Assembly: GCA_050433985.1 (NCBI GenBank)
Contig: JBNPWE010000001.1
Location: forward strand, 1 to 64,000
Direction: 5' to 3'
Length of the DNA stretch: 64,000 nucleotides
Origin: JACIYW01 sp014359745
GTDB taxonomy: Bacteria; Pseudomonadota; Alphaproteobacteria; Rhodobacterales; Rhodobacteraceae
The notes under the pieces were generated by a model that did no database searches, had not been told where the DNA came from, and was given only the letters and a program-made list of their open reading frames with translations. Below are positions 32,472 to 41,147 of this stretch, one piece after another. The position numbers and the translations under genes were made by a program. The stretch's first letter is position 1. Each line of letters begins with the position of its first letter.

Positions 32472-34007
32472 ATGCTTTGGTCCTTGTTGAAGATTCTGCT
32501 GTTTGTTGCCGCCATTGCCGGGCTTACCTGGGGGGCGGGGTTCCTGATCGAAACCGATCAGGGCATACGCCTGTCCGCCGCCAATGTGGAACTGAACCTG
32601 GGCCCGATGCAGGCGGTGATCGTGCTGATACTGGCGCTGATCGGTCTGTGGCTGCTGCTCAAGGCGATCGGGCTGCTGATCGCGGTGCTGAAATTCCTGA
32701 ACGGCGATGAAACCGCGCTGTCACGGTTTTTCGACCGCTCGCGCGAACGGCGGGGGTTTCAGGCGCTGACCGACAGCATGATGGCGCTTGCGGCGGGCGA
32801 AGGGCGACTGGCGCTGAGCAGATCGATCAAGGCCGAGAAACTGCTGGGCCGCCCCGATCTGACCAATCTGATTGCCGCGCAGGCCGCAGAAATGACCGGC
32901 GACACCCAGGCCGCGACCGAGGCCTACAAACGCCTGCTGGCCAATGATCGCACCCGCTTTGTCGGCATCCGCGGCATCCTGCGCCAGAAAATGGCCGAGG
33001 GCGACACCCAAACCGCGCTGCAACTGGCGCAAAAGGCCTATGCGCTGAAACCGCGCCACGCCGAGGTGCAGGACTTGCTGCTGAAATTGCAGGCCGACAG
33101 CGCCGATTGGAAAGGTGCGCGCCAGACACTGGCCACCAAGGCCCGCCAGGGGCACCTGCCGCGCGATGTGCACCGCCGCCGCGACGCGGTGCTGGCCCTG
33201 CAAGAGGCGCGCGATATTCTGGACGAAGGCAGGACCATCGAGGCGCGCGAGGCCGCGATAGAGGCCAACAAGAAATCGCCCGATCTGATCCCCGCCGCCG
33301 CCATGGCCGCACGCGCCTTTATCGCCGAAGGCAAGCCGCGCCACGCCGCACGCATCCTGAAAAAGGCATGGGACGCGCGCCCGCACCCCGATCTGGCGGC
33401 GGCCTTTGCCGAAATCGCCCCCGATGAAACCCCGGCAGAACGGCTCAAACGGTTCGCGCCCCTCTTCGCCCTGCATCCCGACCACGAGGAAACCAGACAG
33501 CTCAAGGCCGAATTGCTGATCGCGGCCGAGGATTTCCCCGCCGCCCGCCGCGCACTGGGCGATCTGGTGGAAACCCGCCCCACGGTGCGGGTGCTGACCA
33601 TCATGGCCGCCATCGAGCGCGGCGAGGGCAGCGACGATGCGGTGGTGCGCGGCTGGCTTGCACGGGCATTGACCGCGCCGCGCGGCCCGCAATGGGTATG
33701 CGCGAACTGTCACACCTTGCACGGCACCTGGGTGCCGATCTGCGAGAACTGCCACCATTTCGACACGCTCGACTGGGTGGAGGCCGTTGATACCACCGGC
33801 CCTTCGGCCACGCAGACCGAAATGCTGCCCCTTATCGTGGGCCGCCCCGACCCGGAACCCCAAGAAACCGACGCGCCCATCGCCGAAGCCGAAGCAGAGG
33901 CGGGCCCCGCCCTCTACCCCGACGCGACGCCCGAAGCGGTCGACGCCGAAGACATGGCCCCGGCCAAGGATTATGTGGTGAACGACGCCGGGGCCGGGCG
34001 CCGCTGA
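32472..34007 (+). CDS. HemY-domain, TPR-containing membrane protein
   Basis: A 511-residue protein. Two N-terminal membrane helices (LWSLLKILLFVAAIAGLTWG and MQAVIVLILALIGLWLLLKA) lead into the HemY N-terminal region (FFDRSRERRGFQALTDSMMA). TPR-like helical repeats follow (about 110-380). Near residue 415 is a zinc-ribbon pattern CANCHTLHGTWVPICENCHH. The tail is acidic. Despite the name, HemY-domain proteins have no proven haem enzyme activity. GTG at 32469 directly precedes the chosen ATG. Only 10 bp separate it from the mitofilin-like gene, so they form an operon with hemD. Confidence 0.9.
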   Translation: MLWSLLKILLFVAAIAGLTWGAGFLIETDQGIRLSAANVELNLGPMQAVIVLILALIGLWLLLKAIGLLIAVLKFLNGDETALSRFFDRSRERRGFQALTDSMMALAAGEGRLALSRSIKAEKLLGRPDLTNLIAAQAAEMTGDTQAATEAYKRLLANDRTRFVGIRGILRQKMAEGDTQTALQLAQKAYALKPRHAEVQDLLLKLQADSADWKGARQTLATKARQGHLPRDVHRRRDAVLALQEARDILDEGRTIEAREAAIEANKKSPDLIPAAAMAARAFIAEGKPRHAARILKKAWDARPHPDLAAAFAEIAPDETPAERLKRFAPLFALHPDHEETRQLKAELLIAAEDFPAARRALGDLVETRPTVRVLTIMAAIERGEGSDDAVVRGWLARALTAPRGPQWVCANCHTLHGTWVPICENCHHFDTLDWVEAVDTTGPSATQTEMLPLIVGRPDPEPQETDAPIAEAEAEAGPALYPDATPEAVDAEDMAPAKDYVVNDAGAGRR

Positions 34008-34107
34008 TCCCGGCAGCGGGCGCCGCGCCGCCCCGCCGTACCGGCCGCAATCGCGCGCCGCGCGGCCACCCTTCCCCAAGGCGGCGCAACCCGGCCCCCG
34101 GTCCGCG

Positions 34108-34140
34108 GCAGATCCCCTCATCCTCTCGATCCAAATACTC
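34108..34140 (-). repeat. GAGTATTT-type element, short form, copy E
   Basis: On the minus strand this reads GAGTATTTGGATCGAGAGGA followed by TGAGGGG, very close to copy F at 46313-46345 and sharing TCGAGAGGATG with copies A, B and D. It lies between the converging HemY-like and ABC ATPase genes. Confidence 0.8.
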
Positions 34141-34201
34141 ATTTTTCCGCCCGCCGTGCGCGCGTCACCCAAGGCAATGCCCCCGGCTGACGGGGCACCG
34201 C

Positions 34202-35287
34202 CTAAACCCGGCGGGGGAACACGAAACACCGATCCCGGCGCAACATCACCCACAGCGGCGTGCCCACCTTGGGTAAAAACACCGCCGGCACCGTCGCGCG
34301 CAGCACGCTTCCATCAAATTCCATCGCGAATTCGATCAGGCTTTCGCGCCCCATGAACCGCGCGCGCCGCACGATGCCGCGGGCCGGGGTGCCATCGGCG
34401 GGGGTGGGGTTGGGGCCGCGCCCGGCGCGATCAAAGTCGATCTTGAGGTGTTGCGGGCGGATCGCGATCTCTACCTCGGCGCCATCGGGATGGCCGGGTG
34501 TCAGAAACGCCCCGAACGGGGTTTCTGTCAGCGCGCCGCGCGAACGCCCGCGGATCACGTTGATATCGGAAAAGAACGCCGCCGCCGCCAGATCTGCGGG
34601 GGCGTTGTAGATATTGTAGGGCGCGCCGCGTTGCACGATCCGCCCCGCGCGCATCAGCGCGATCTCGTCGGCCATGCGCATCGCCTCGTCGGGTTCATGC
34701 GTGACCAGCAACACCGCCGTGCCCTCTTCCTTGAGCACCTCCAGCGTGGCATCGCGGATACCGTCGCGCAGGCGGTTGTCCAGGCCCGAAAACGGCTCGT
34801 CCATCAGCATCAGACGGGGGCCGGGCGCAAGGGCGCGCACCAGTGCCACGCGCTGTTGTTCGCCGCCCGACAGTTCGTGCGGGTATTTGTGATCGAATCC
34901 CGACAGCCCGACACGCGCCAACAGCGCGCCCACTCGCGCCTTGCGCGCCGCGCGCGGGCCGGTCAGCCCGAATGCCACGTTCTGCGCCACATCCAGATGC
35001 GGAAACAGCGCGAAATCCTGAAACATCATGCCCACGCCGCGCACCTCGGGGGGCAGGTGGCGGCTGGCGTCGCTGACCACCTCGCCATCGATCAGCACGG
35101 CGCCCGCATCCTGACGGTCCACCCCGGCGATGATGCGCAATGTCGTCGATTTTCCGCAGCCCGACGGCCCCAGCAGGCAAGTCACCTGCCCCGGCATCAC
35201 CGACAGCGATACCTCATCGACGACGCGCAGATCGTCAAAGCTGCGCGTCAGATCGCGGATTTCCAGCCGGGGCGTCGATGTCGTCAC
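34202..35287 (-). CDS. ABC transporter ATP-binding protein (FbpC/PotA-like, TOBE domain)
   Basis: A 361-residue ATPase of the CUT/iron/polyamine importer type. It has Walker A LLGPSGCGKSTTLRIIAG, Q-loop MMFQDFALFPHLDVAQNVAF, signature HELSGGEQQRVALVRALA, Walker B LMLMDEPFSGLD and H-loop LLVTHEPDEAMRMAD. A C-terminal TOBE-like barrel (about 235-361) follows. The frame is open far upstream, through the end of the symporter gene; GTG 35287 (VTTSTPRLEIRDL) is the first start beyond that gene and fits the family length. No binding protein or permease gene is nearby, so this ATPase is an orphan. Confidence 0.88.
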   Translation of the reverse strand: MTTSTPRLEIRDLTRSFDDLRVVDEVSLSVMPGQVTCLLGPSGCGKSTTLRIIAGVDRQDAGAVLIDGEVVSDASRHLPPEVRGVGMMFQDFALFPHLDVAQNVAFGLTGPRAARKARVGALLARVGLSGFDHKYPHELSGGEQQRVALVRALAPGPRLMLMDEPFSGLDNRLRDGIRDATLEVLKEEGTAVLLVTHEPDEAMRMADEIALMRAGRIVQRGAPYNIYNAPADLAAAAFFSDINVIRGRSRGALTETPFGAFLTPGHPDGAEVEIAIRPQHLKIDFDRAGRGPNPTPADGTPARGIVRRARFMGRESLIEFAMEFDGSVLRATVPAVFLPKVGTPLWVMLRRDRCFVFPRRV

Positions 35288-35336
35288 TGTGCGGTTGCCT
35301 GGCCCATTAACATCCTGGGCCAGCGCGTTAGCATTC

Positions 35337-36737
35337 TCACCCCCGCGCGGCAACCCCGTCGCGCCGCCCCGACCCAAGCGCGGCCACCACAAAGCCAACC
35401 ACCAGCACCGCGATGCAGATATACAGAAGCTGCGTATACTTGTGCGCCTCGGGCAGGATTGCGGCGGCAAAGGCCGATGTGTTGAACAGATAAAGCACCG
35501 CCCCCGCCAGCGCGGCGGCAAAGCTTGCCACATAGGCCCAAAGCGCCAACCGCCGCCCCAGAACCAGCGTGGTCACCAGAACCGGCGTCAGGAACATCGA
35601 GGCCGTGCCCGATATCGCCACCGCATCGAACAGCGTCTTGCTGCCGGTCAGCGTCAGCGCCGTGCCCGCCACCGCGAACACCACCATGGCCACACGCCCG
35701 CCGTTCATGCTGCGCGGTGCCAGTTTCAGTTCCTCGACCGTCAGGCGCGCGGCCGAGGCCAGCGCGCTGTCCAGCGTCGAAAGCGCCGACACCAGCAGCG
35801 TCAGCACGATCAGGAAATACACCCCCGGCCCGAACATCTTTTGCCAGGTGACCAGCAGTTCCTGTTCATAGGCCGCCCCGATCACCCCGGCCTGAACCCC
35901 GAACAACCCGAACAGAAAGATGCACAGCGCCGAAATCCAGAAGGCGTGGAAAAAGCTTTGCCGCGCGGTTTTCGGATCAGACAGGAAGCCGCGATCCATC
36001 ATCACCGGATCATGGGCCGGATAGGAAAACACCTGCAGGAACGCCACCACAAGCAGCACAAGCCCCGGTGTCGGCCCGCTGGTGCCCTTGGCCGTCATCA
36101 CCGCCGAAAACGAAAAGTCCGGCAGCAGGAAAAGCGCGGGCAGCGCCACGGCGAACACCACCAGAAACAGGCTCATCTGCACGACATCGGTGCGCAGGGA
36201 TGCATGCAGCCCGCCATGCGCCGAATAGGCCAGCGCCAGCGCCGCGAACCCGACGATCCCGATCCACTGCACCGCCGGCATGTCCGGCAAGCTGGCCTGC
36301 GCGATCAGGCCGATCACCAGCAGGTTCGCGAACACCTCTGACAAAAGGCGCAGCGCGATCACGACGTTATAGCAGGCAGTGCCGACCGTGCCGAACTCTG
36401 ACCCCAGATAATCCTGCACGGATCGCCCGCCCCGCGCCCGCACCCGGCCCACGATATAGCCGCCGGTAAGGAACGATCCGTAATAGGCGGTATAGGCCAG
36501 CGTGCCCCAGATCCCATAGTAATACCCAAGGATCGCGGCATTCATCAGCGACCGCGCGAAGATCCATGTCGTCACCTGGCTGAAGACCAGCACCCAAAGG
36601 CCGGGCGCCGCACCCTGTTCGTTCAGCCCGCCGTAAAACCCCTCGATCGTGGCGCGGCGGGGCATGGCGACAAGGCTGATCAGCACGATCAACCCGACCG
36701 ATCCGATCAACGTGACCGGCTGCGACAGAATATCCAT
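35337..36737 (-). CDS. Sodium:solute symporter (SSS family)
   Basis: A 466-residue membrane protein with about 13 hydrophobic segments. Recognisable parts: TIEGFYGGLNEQGAAPGLWV near the start, TTWIFARSLMNAAILGYYYG, YSAHGGLHASLRTDVVQMSL (the GGLxAVxxTDxxQ motif of the SSS family), and LVSALSTLDSALASAARLTV (the SxxxSxLDSxLxS sodium-site motif). It would import a solute with Na+; substrate not predictable. The ABC ATPase gene follows 49 bp downstream on the same strand. Confidence 0.9.
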   Translation of the reverse strand: MDILSQPVTLIGSVGLIVLISLVAMPRRATIEGFYGGLNEQGAAPGLWVLVFSQVTTWIFARSLMNAAILGYYYGIWGTLAYTAYYGSFLTGGYIVGRVRARGGRSVQDYLGSEFGTVGTACYNVVIALRLLSEVFANLLVIGLIAQASLPDMPAVQWIGIVGFAALALAYSAHGGLHASLRTDVVQMSLFLVVFAVALPALFLLPDFSFSAVMTAKGTSGPTPGLVLLVVAFLQVFSYPAHDPVMMDRGFLSDPKTARQSFFHAFWISALCIFLFGLFGVQAGVIGAAYEQELLVTWQKMFGPGVYFLIVLTLLVSALSTLDSALASAARLTVEELKLAPRSMNGGRVAMVVFAVAGTALTLTGSKTLFDAVAISGTASMFLTPVLVTTLVLGRRLALWAYVASFAAALAGAVLYLFNTSAFAAAILPEAHKYTQLLYICIAVLVVGFVVAALGSGRRDGVAARG

Positions 36738-36870
36738 GAAATACTTCCCGTGTTGTGTCGGGCACAGTTAGCAACAGCGCGCCGACTTTCACCAGAGCCG
36801 CACGACCGCCACACGCCAATGTGAACTGGCGCGGCGGCGCTGCACCAATCGCACCTGTGGGCGCGCCCCG

Positions 36871-37650
36871 TCAGATCGTTGCGTTGGTCGCGCCGCCATC
36901 CAGAAGGATGTTCTGCGCCACGATGAACCCCGCGTGCTGCGAACACAGAAAGGCGCACATCGCCCCGAATTCGGCAGCGGTGCCATAGCGGCGAGCCGGG
37001 ATCGTCGCGAGGCGCTGGGTCTTGGCGGCTTCGGGGGTGATGCCTTGGGACTGGGCGACGCCGCCATCCAGAGACACGGCGCGGTCGGTGGCGTGGATAC
37101 CGGGCAGCATGTTGTTGATGATCACACCATATTGTGCCACCTGCCGCGCGGTCCCCGCCACATATCCCGTCAACCCGGTGCGCGCGGCATTCGAGAGGCC
37201 AAGCGCGGGGATCGGCGCCTTGACCGATTGCGAGGTGATGTTGACCACCCTGCCCCAGCCCCGGTCGATCATCCCCGGCAAAAGCGCCGTCATCAGCGCG
37301 ATCGGCGTCAGCATATTGGCATCAAGCGCGCGCAGAAAATCGTCGCGCGACCAGTCAGACCAGATCCCCGGCGGCGGGCCACCGGCATTTGTGACAAGGA
37401 TATCAACACCTTTCGCGGCGTCCAGCACATGGGCGCGGCCGGCCTCGGTGGTGACATCGGCGGCGATTTCGGTCACCTCCACCCCATGCGCGGCGCGGAT
37501 ATCGGCCGCGGTTTGCGCCAGCGCGTCACCGCCCCTGGCATTGATGACAAGGTCAACCCCTGCCGCCGCCAGCGCCTCGGCGCAGCCGCGCCCCAGCCCT
37601 TTGGACGAGGCGCATACCAGCGCGCGCTTGCCGCGAATTCCCAGATCCAT
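36871..37650 (-). CDS. SDR-family protein with altered active site (3-oxoacyl-ACP-reductase-like)
   Basis: A 259-residue Rossmann protein beginning MDLGIRGKRALVCASSKGLG, with NAGGPP and the C-terminal GFIVAQNILLDGGATNATI. The nucleotide-binding half is normal (SSKGLGRG). At the active site, where classical SDRs have Y-x3-K, this protein reads ITSQSVKAPIPALGLSNAAR, placing leucine and alanine at those positions. A known BKR-like SDR subgroup shares this (QSVKxPIPxLxLSNxxRxG). Either the chemistry differs or the protein has a non-redox role. The start at 37650 is chosen because the upstream open frame has low coding character. Confidence 0.87.
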   Translation of the reverse strand: MDLGIRGKRALVCASSKGLGRGCAEALAAAGVDLVINARGGDALAQTAADIRAAHGVEVTEIAADVTTEAGRAHVLDAAKGVDILVTNAGGPPPGIWSDWSRDDFLRALDANMLTPIALMTALLPGMIDRGWGRVVNITSQSVKAPIPALGLSNAARTGLTGYVAGTARQVAQYGVIINNMLPGIHATDRAVSLDGGVAQSQGITPEAAKTQRLATIPARRYGTAAEFGAMCAFLCSQHAGFIVAQNILLDGGATNATI

Positions 37651-37980
37651 TGCCAATCTCCCCCGTTTCGCCTGTGTCCGATTGTCGCCTTGGGTAGCAT
37701 CCGGCGCGGGGCAGGGAAAGGCCCCTTGCCGGGCGCCCCGCCCCCGAAAACCCCGCGAATCCCGCTGCGGCACCCGTGCATCTTGCGTACATCTTGCGTA
37801 CATACCCCGTACATACACCGGGCCGCACCACGCGAGTGCGCGATATACGTCCAGAGTTGTCTAAATTTTGCTGCAATTCAATGTCAGGATGTATAGTATC
37901 GTAGTTCGGTAACGCGTAGCCTTGTGCATCCGTTTTAACCATCCTGCCCACCGGCTATGGGCAAGCGAAAGCACCCGATC
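37651..37980. other. 330-bp noncoding region between divergent SDR and peroxiredoxin genes
   Basis: Contains the promoters of both genes and an 11-bp tandem repeat (37776-37819). From about 37855 to 37930 it becomes AT-rich (for example TCTAAATTTTGCTGCAATTC), a likely promoter zone for the peroxiredoxin gene. No open frame with coding character was seen. Confidence 0.55.
37776..37819. repeat. Four 11-bp tandem units with GTACAT core
   Basis: Units: GTGCATCTTGC, GTACATCTTGC, GTACATACCCC and GTACATACACC. The 11-bp period is about one helix turn, so the GTACAT cores lie on the same DNA face. GTAC is itself palindromic. It sits in the divergent control region of the SDR and peroxiredoxin genes and could bind a cooperative regulator. 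Confidence 0.85.
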
Positions 37981-38703
37981 ATGAAGCTGCATCTTTTCGG
38001 CAATCACAGCCCCGACGGGCAAACCGAGATCGTCGTTCCGACCGGCTATCGCAGCGTTCAGCGCTGGCACCCGCATCTGGGCGACATCTTTCCCGATTTC
38101 ACCGCGCAAAGCAGTATCGGCACGATCGACTTTCACCAATGGGCTGAAGGGCACTGGGTGTATCTGTTCAGCCACCCCGCCGCCTTCACCCCGGTGTGCA
38201 GCACCGAACTGGCCGATGTGGCCAGCCGCAAAGAGGAACTGGCGGCGCGCAATGTGCGCGCGATCACCCTGTCGCGCGACCGGCTGGAAGATCAAGCGAT
38301 CTGGACCGAGGATCTGGCCGAGCTGTTCGGTCATCCGATCGACTTTCCGCTGATCAGCGACCCCGAGGGCGTGATCGCGGGTGTCTGCGGCATGGTGCAC
38401 CCGCATGAGGATGCGCTTCTGACCGTGCGCAAGGCCTTCATCATCGACCCCGCTCTGCGCATCCGCATGATCATCGAATACCCGATGAGCATCGGCCGCG
38501 ACATCGAAGAGGTGCTGCGGGTCATCGATGCCCTTCAGGCCACCGATGCCGAAAACCTGGCGGCGCCGGCGGGCTGGATGCCGGGTGACCCGCTTCTGGT
38601 GCGCGCCGCCACCAGCGATGACGAGGCCCGCACCCGCTTTGGCGACCGGCTGCACCGGCTGCGCCCGTATCTGCGGATGGTAAGGCCGCGCCCGAAACAG
38701 TGA
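37981..38703 (+). CDS. Peroxiredoxin (Prx6/1-Cys-like, AhpC/TSA family)
   Basis: A 240-residue thiol peroxidase that reduces H2O2 and alkyl hydroperoxides. The active-site segment WVYLFSHPAAFTPVCSTELA holds the peroxidatic cysteine (PVCST), and ITLSRDRLEDQAIWTEDL and RMIIEYPMSIGRDIEEVLRV fit the Prx6 group, with its longer C-terminal domain. A further cysteine (VCGMVHP) exists, so a strict 1-Cys mechanism is not certain. The ATG at 37957 would add eight residues; 37981 fits the family better. Confidence 0.9.
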   Translation: MKLHLFGNHSPDGQTEIVVPTGYRSVQRWHPHLGDIFPDFTAQSSIGTIDFHQWAEGHWVYLFSHPAAFTPVCSTELADVASRKEELAARNVRAITLSRDRLEDQAIWTEDLAELFGHPIDFPLISDPEGVIAGVCGMVHPHEDALLTVRKAFIIDPALRIRMIIEYPMSIGRDIEEVLRVIDALQATDAENLAAPAGWMPGDPLLVRAATSDDEARTRFGDRLHRLRPYLRMVRPRPKQ

Positions 38704-38781
38704 CGTGAACGGTGAGGGGGGCGGGCACGGGTTGCATCTGGTCCCCGTGGCGCGGATAAACGCGCCATGGAGGGATTGACC

Positions 38782-38994
38782 ATGGCCAAGGATATCGAGC
38801 TTCGATCGACACTGACCTGCCCCGAGTGCGGAACCGCCCGGCAAGAGACCATGCCGCAAGACGCCTGCCAGTGGTTCTATGATTGCACGAGCTGCGGCGC
38901 GGTGCTGCGGCCCAAACCCGGCGATTGCTGCGTCTTCTGTTCCTATGGCGACCGGCCCTGCCCGCCCATTCAGGCGGGCGACGGCTGCTGCTGA
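38782..38994 (+). CDS. Small cysteine-rich GDCCVxC-domain protein
   Basis: A 70-residue protein with eleven cysteines: TCPECG, QDACQWFYDCTSCGAVLRPK, then GDCCVFCSYGDRPCPPIQ and a terminal CC. The name-giving GDCCVxC block belongs to a family in which some members use selenocysteine; here every position is an ordinary cysteine codon. Two CxxC pairs suggest zinc or another soft metal; function unknown. GGAGGGATTGACC before the ATG at 38782 decides the start. It lies 78 bp after the peroxiredoxin gene, possibly in one transcript. Confidence 0.8.
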   Translation: MAKDIELRSTLTCPECGTARQETMPQDACQWFYDCTSCGAVLRPKPGDCCVFCSYGDRPCPPIQAGDGCC

Positions 38995-39110
38995 GGCGCG
39001 GCTGCGAGCTTGGGGACCATCACCTTCCGATCATCCTGCCGCCTTGCCGACTTTCGCGGATTTCAGCCCGTCAAGATCACGCCCTTGCCGGTGCGCGCGT
39101 GGCGCGGGCG

Positions 39111-39272
39111 GCAGGCACACTTAACACGATCTTCGAAGATCAAGTATTTCACGCCTTGCCGCCCACCAACCATTTTATACCAGAAACAACGGACAAGTAT
39201 TTTTTTCGAGAGGATGGGAGAGAACGTTTTCTTGTGCGGTCAGGGTGCGGGGCTGGTTGGGCGCAACAGGCG
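39111..39272 (+). repeat. GAGTATTT-type element, long form, copy B
   Basis: Matches copy A (26226-26385), including the palindrome GATCTTCGAAGATC at 39128-39141 and AAGTATTTTTTTCGAGAGGA from 39195. From 39220 it matches copies C and D better (TTGTGCGGTCAGGGTGCGG, then CTGGTTGGGCGCAAC). It fills the space between the GDCCVxC gene and the 3' end of the FAD monooxygenase gene. Confidence 0.88.
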
Positions 39273-39283
39273 TCAGGCTGTGG

Positions 39284-40474
39284 CTAGGCTGCGCCTTTGG
39301 CACCTGCTGTCACGTCATGGCCATAGAGCCAGTCGAACCGCGACAGCGCCAGTCCGGGTGCCAGCGCGCCGCCCAGGCGCAGCCCCAGATGCGCAAGCCC
39401 CCGCATCGGCCCGCGCAGGTGATAGGCGCGGGCGTTGCGGTTCGCGGCCTCGACGATGCGGCGCACGCGGGGCTGGCGCGCGGCCTGCCAGCGGGCCAGC
39501 GCCGCATCGGGCGCCTCGCCGCCATCCAGCGCCAGGGCCAGCGTCCAGGCATCTTCCAGCGCCATATTGGCACCCTGCGCCAGAAACGGCAGCGTCGGAT
39601 GCGCGGCATCGCCCAGAATCGCCAGATGCCCGCCCGCCTGCCCGCCCTCGTGCCAGACCGGCGCGACCGGGTGGCGGAACAGGCCCCACAGATGCACCTC
39701 TGACAGTTGGTCCAGCCAGCCGGGCACCGGCCCGCCAAAGCCCGCAAAGGCGGCGCGCAGGTTGTCGGGCAGGTCGCGGTGATGCCAGCCCTCTTCGGCC
39801 CAGCGGTGCCGTTCCTCGACCGCGACCAGATTGCGCAAGCCCCCCCCGCGCAGCGGGTAGCTGACCAGATGCCGCCCCGGCCCCATATGCACCGTAACCT
39901 CGGGCCGCGCGCCCGCCTCGGGGATCAGGGCGCGCCATGCCACCTGATGGGTGAAGAACGGCACAGCGCGCCCGTTCAGCGCCGCGCGCGCCGTCGAGCG
40001 CAGCCCGTCGGCGCCGATCACCAGATCGGCCCGCCGGGTGGCCGCGCCGATCCTCACCTCGCCCCCCTCCACCCCGGTCACTGTCTGGCCGGTGGAAATC
40101 ACCGCCCCGGCCGCCCGCGCGGCATCTGCCAGCAGGTCGATCAGGTCGGCGCGATGCATGAAATAATATGCCTGCCCCGCCCGCAGCGCCCCCAGATCAA
40201 GCCGCGTGACCCGCGCGCCGCTTGGCCCGTCGCACAGTTCCACCGCCCCGGCCCGCATCCCTGCCCCGCGCAGCCTGTCGCCCAGCCCCATCGCGCGCAG
40301 AACCACCGCGCCGTTGGGGCTGATCTGCAACCCCGCGCCCACCTCGGCAATCTGCGCAGCCTGTTCCAGCACCTCGACCCGCGCGCCGCGCTGCGCCAGT
40401 ATCGCCGCCACCGCCAGCCCGGCAATGCCGCCCCCGATCACGATAACCTTTCGCCCTGCGATCACCCTGGCCAC
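39284..40474 (-). CDS. FAD-dependent monooxygenase (salicylate hydroxylase-like)
   Basis: A 396-residue group A flavin monooxygenase. It has KVIVIGGGIAGLAVAAILAQ (GxGxxG for FAD), LVIGADGLRSTARAAL (DG motif) and LAILGDAAHPTLPFLAQGAN (GD motif contacting FAD). These enzymes hydroxylate aromatic rings with NAD(P)H and O2. A salicylate-like substrate is a family-level guess. The start is GTG; GTG 40465 is an alternative. No aromatic pathway genes flank it. Confidence 0.88.
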   Translation of the reverse strand: MARVIAGRKVIVIGGGIAGLAVAAILAQRGARVEVLEQAAQIAEVGAGLQISPNGAVVLRAMGLGDRLRGAGMRAGAVELCDGPSGARVTRLDLGALRAGQAYYFMHRADLIDLLADAARAAGAVISTGQTVTGVEGGEVRIGAATRRADLVIGADGLRSTARAALNGRAVPFFTHQVAWRALIPEAGARPEVTVHMGPGRHLVSYPLRGGGLRNLVAVEERHRWAEEGWHHRDLPDNLRAAFAGFGGPVPGWLDQLSEVHLWGLFRHPVAPVWHEGGQAGGHLAILGDAAHPTLPFLAQGANMALEDAWTLALALDGGEAPDAALARWQAARQPRVRRIVEAANRNARAYHLRGPMRGLAHLGLRLGGALAPGLALSRFDWLYGHDVTAGAKGAA

Positions 40475-40552
40475 CCCCCCGCCGCAAACGAAAACACCGG
40501 AACCATCGGCCCCGGTGCACTGTCTTGCAATCGCGCGCGTCCCGCCATGGGG

Positions 40553-40975
40553 TCAGTCGTCGCGGTGGACCTTTTCGCGCCGCTCGTGGCGTTCCTGCGC
40601 TTCCAGCGTCATTGTCGCGATCGGGCGCGCATCCAGCCGCTTGAGCGAGATCTTTTCACCCGTCACATCGCAATACCCGTATTCGCCATTGTCGATCCGG
40701 CGCAGCGCCGCGTCGATCTTGGCGACCAGTTTGCGCTGCCGGTCGCGGGTGCGCAGTTCAAGCGAGCGGTCGGTTTCCTCGCTGGCGCGGTCGGCGACGT
40801 CGGGGATGTTGCGGCCGCCGTCTTGCAGCCCTTCCAGGGTTTCGCGGCTTACGTCCTGAAGTTCGGCCTTCCAGTTCAGCAGCTTGCGGCGAAAGTATTC
40901 AAGCTGGCGCTCGTTCATGAATGGTTCATCTTCGGCCGGGCGATAGTCGTCGGGCAGAAACACTTCGGCTTTCAT
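40553..40975 (-). CDS. dksA: DksA-family RNA polymerase-binding protein with degenerate zinc finger
   Basis: A 140-residue DksA. The coiled-coil portion and acidic tip are visible (SRETLEGLQDGGRNIPDVAD, ASEETDRSLELRTRDRQRKL). The globular part reads YGYCDVTGEKISLKRLDARP and IATMTLEAQERHERREKVHR. E. coli DksA has four zinc cysteines (CxxC...CxxC); here only the first remains, as in the well-known Rhodobacter type that works without zinc. DksA acts with ppGpp on stringent promoters. ATG 40975 has GAGAAGGGAAG upstream; the frame is open upstream but noncoding. Confidence 0.93.
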   Translation of the reverse strand: MKAEVFLPDDYRPAEDEPFMNERQLEYFRRKLLNWKAELQDVSRETLEGLQDGGRNIPDVADRASEETDRSLELRTRDRQRKLVAKIDAALRRIDNGEYGYCDVTGEKISLKRLDARPIATMTLEAQERHERREKVHRDD

Positions 40976-41147
40976 GGCGCTTCCCTTCTCTTGGCCGGAT
41001 AACTGGTTATGTGGCTTAACGTTCATCCGGCCCCCTTGCGGGATGCATCTACTCCAAGGGGGAAAGCTTGTCACTAGGCGATCGGGCATCTTGCAGGGTT
41101 TTCCCGGTGCGTTTAGGGTCCACGCCAGAAACGCAAGGCAGGACAAG

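Noticed and set aside
38883..39287. 134-codon frame through the GDCCVxC gene end and copy B, resembling the end of the broken GNAT gene
   Set aside because: The shared part is the dispersed element; upstream of it there is no GNAT sequence.
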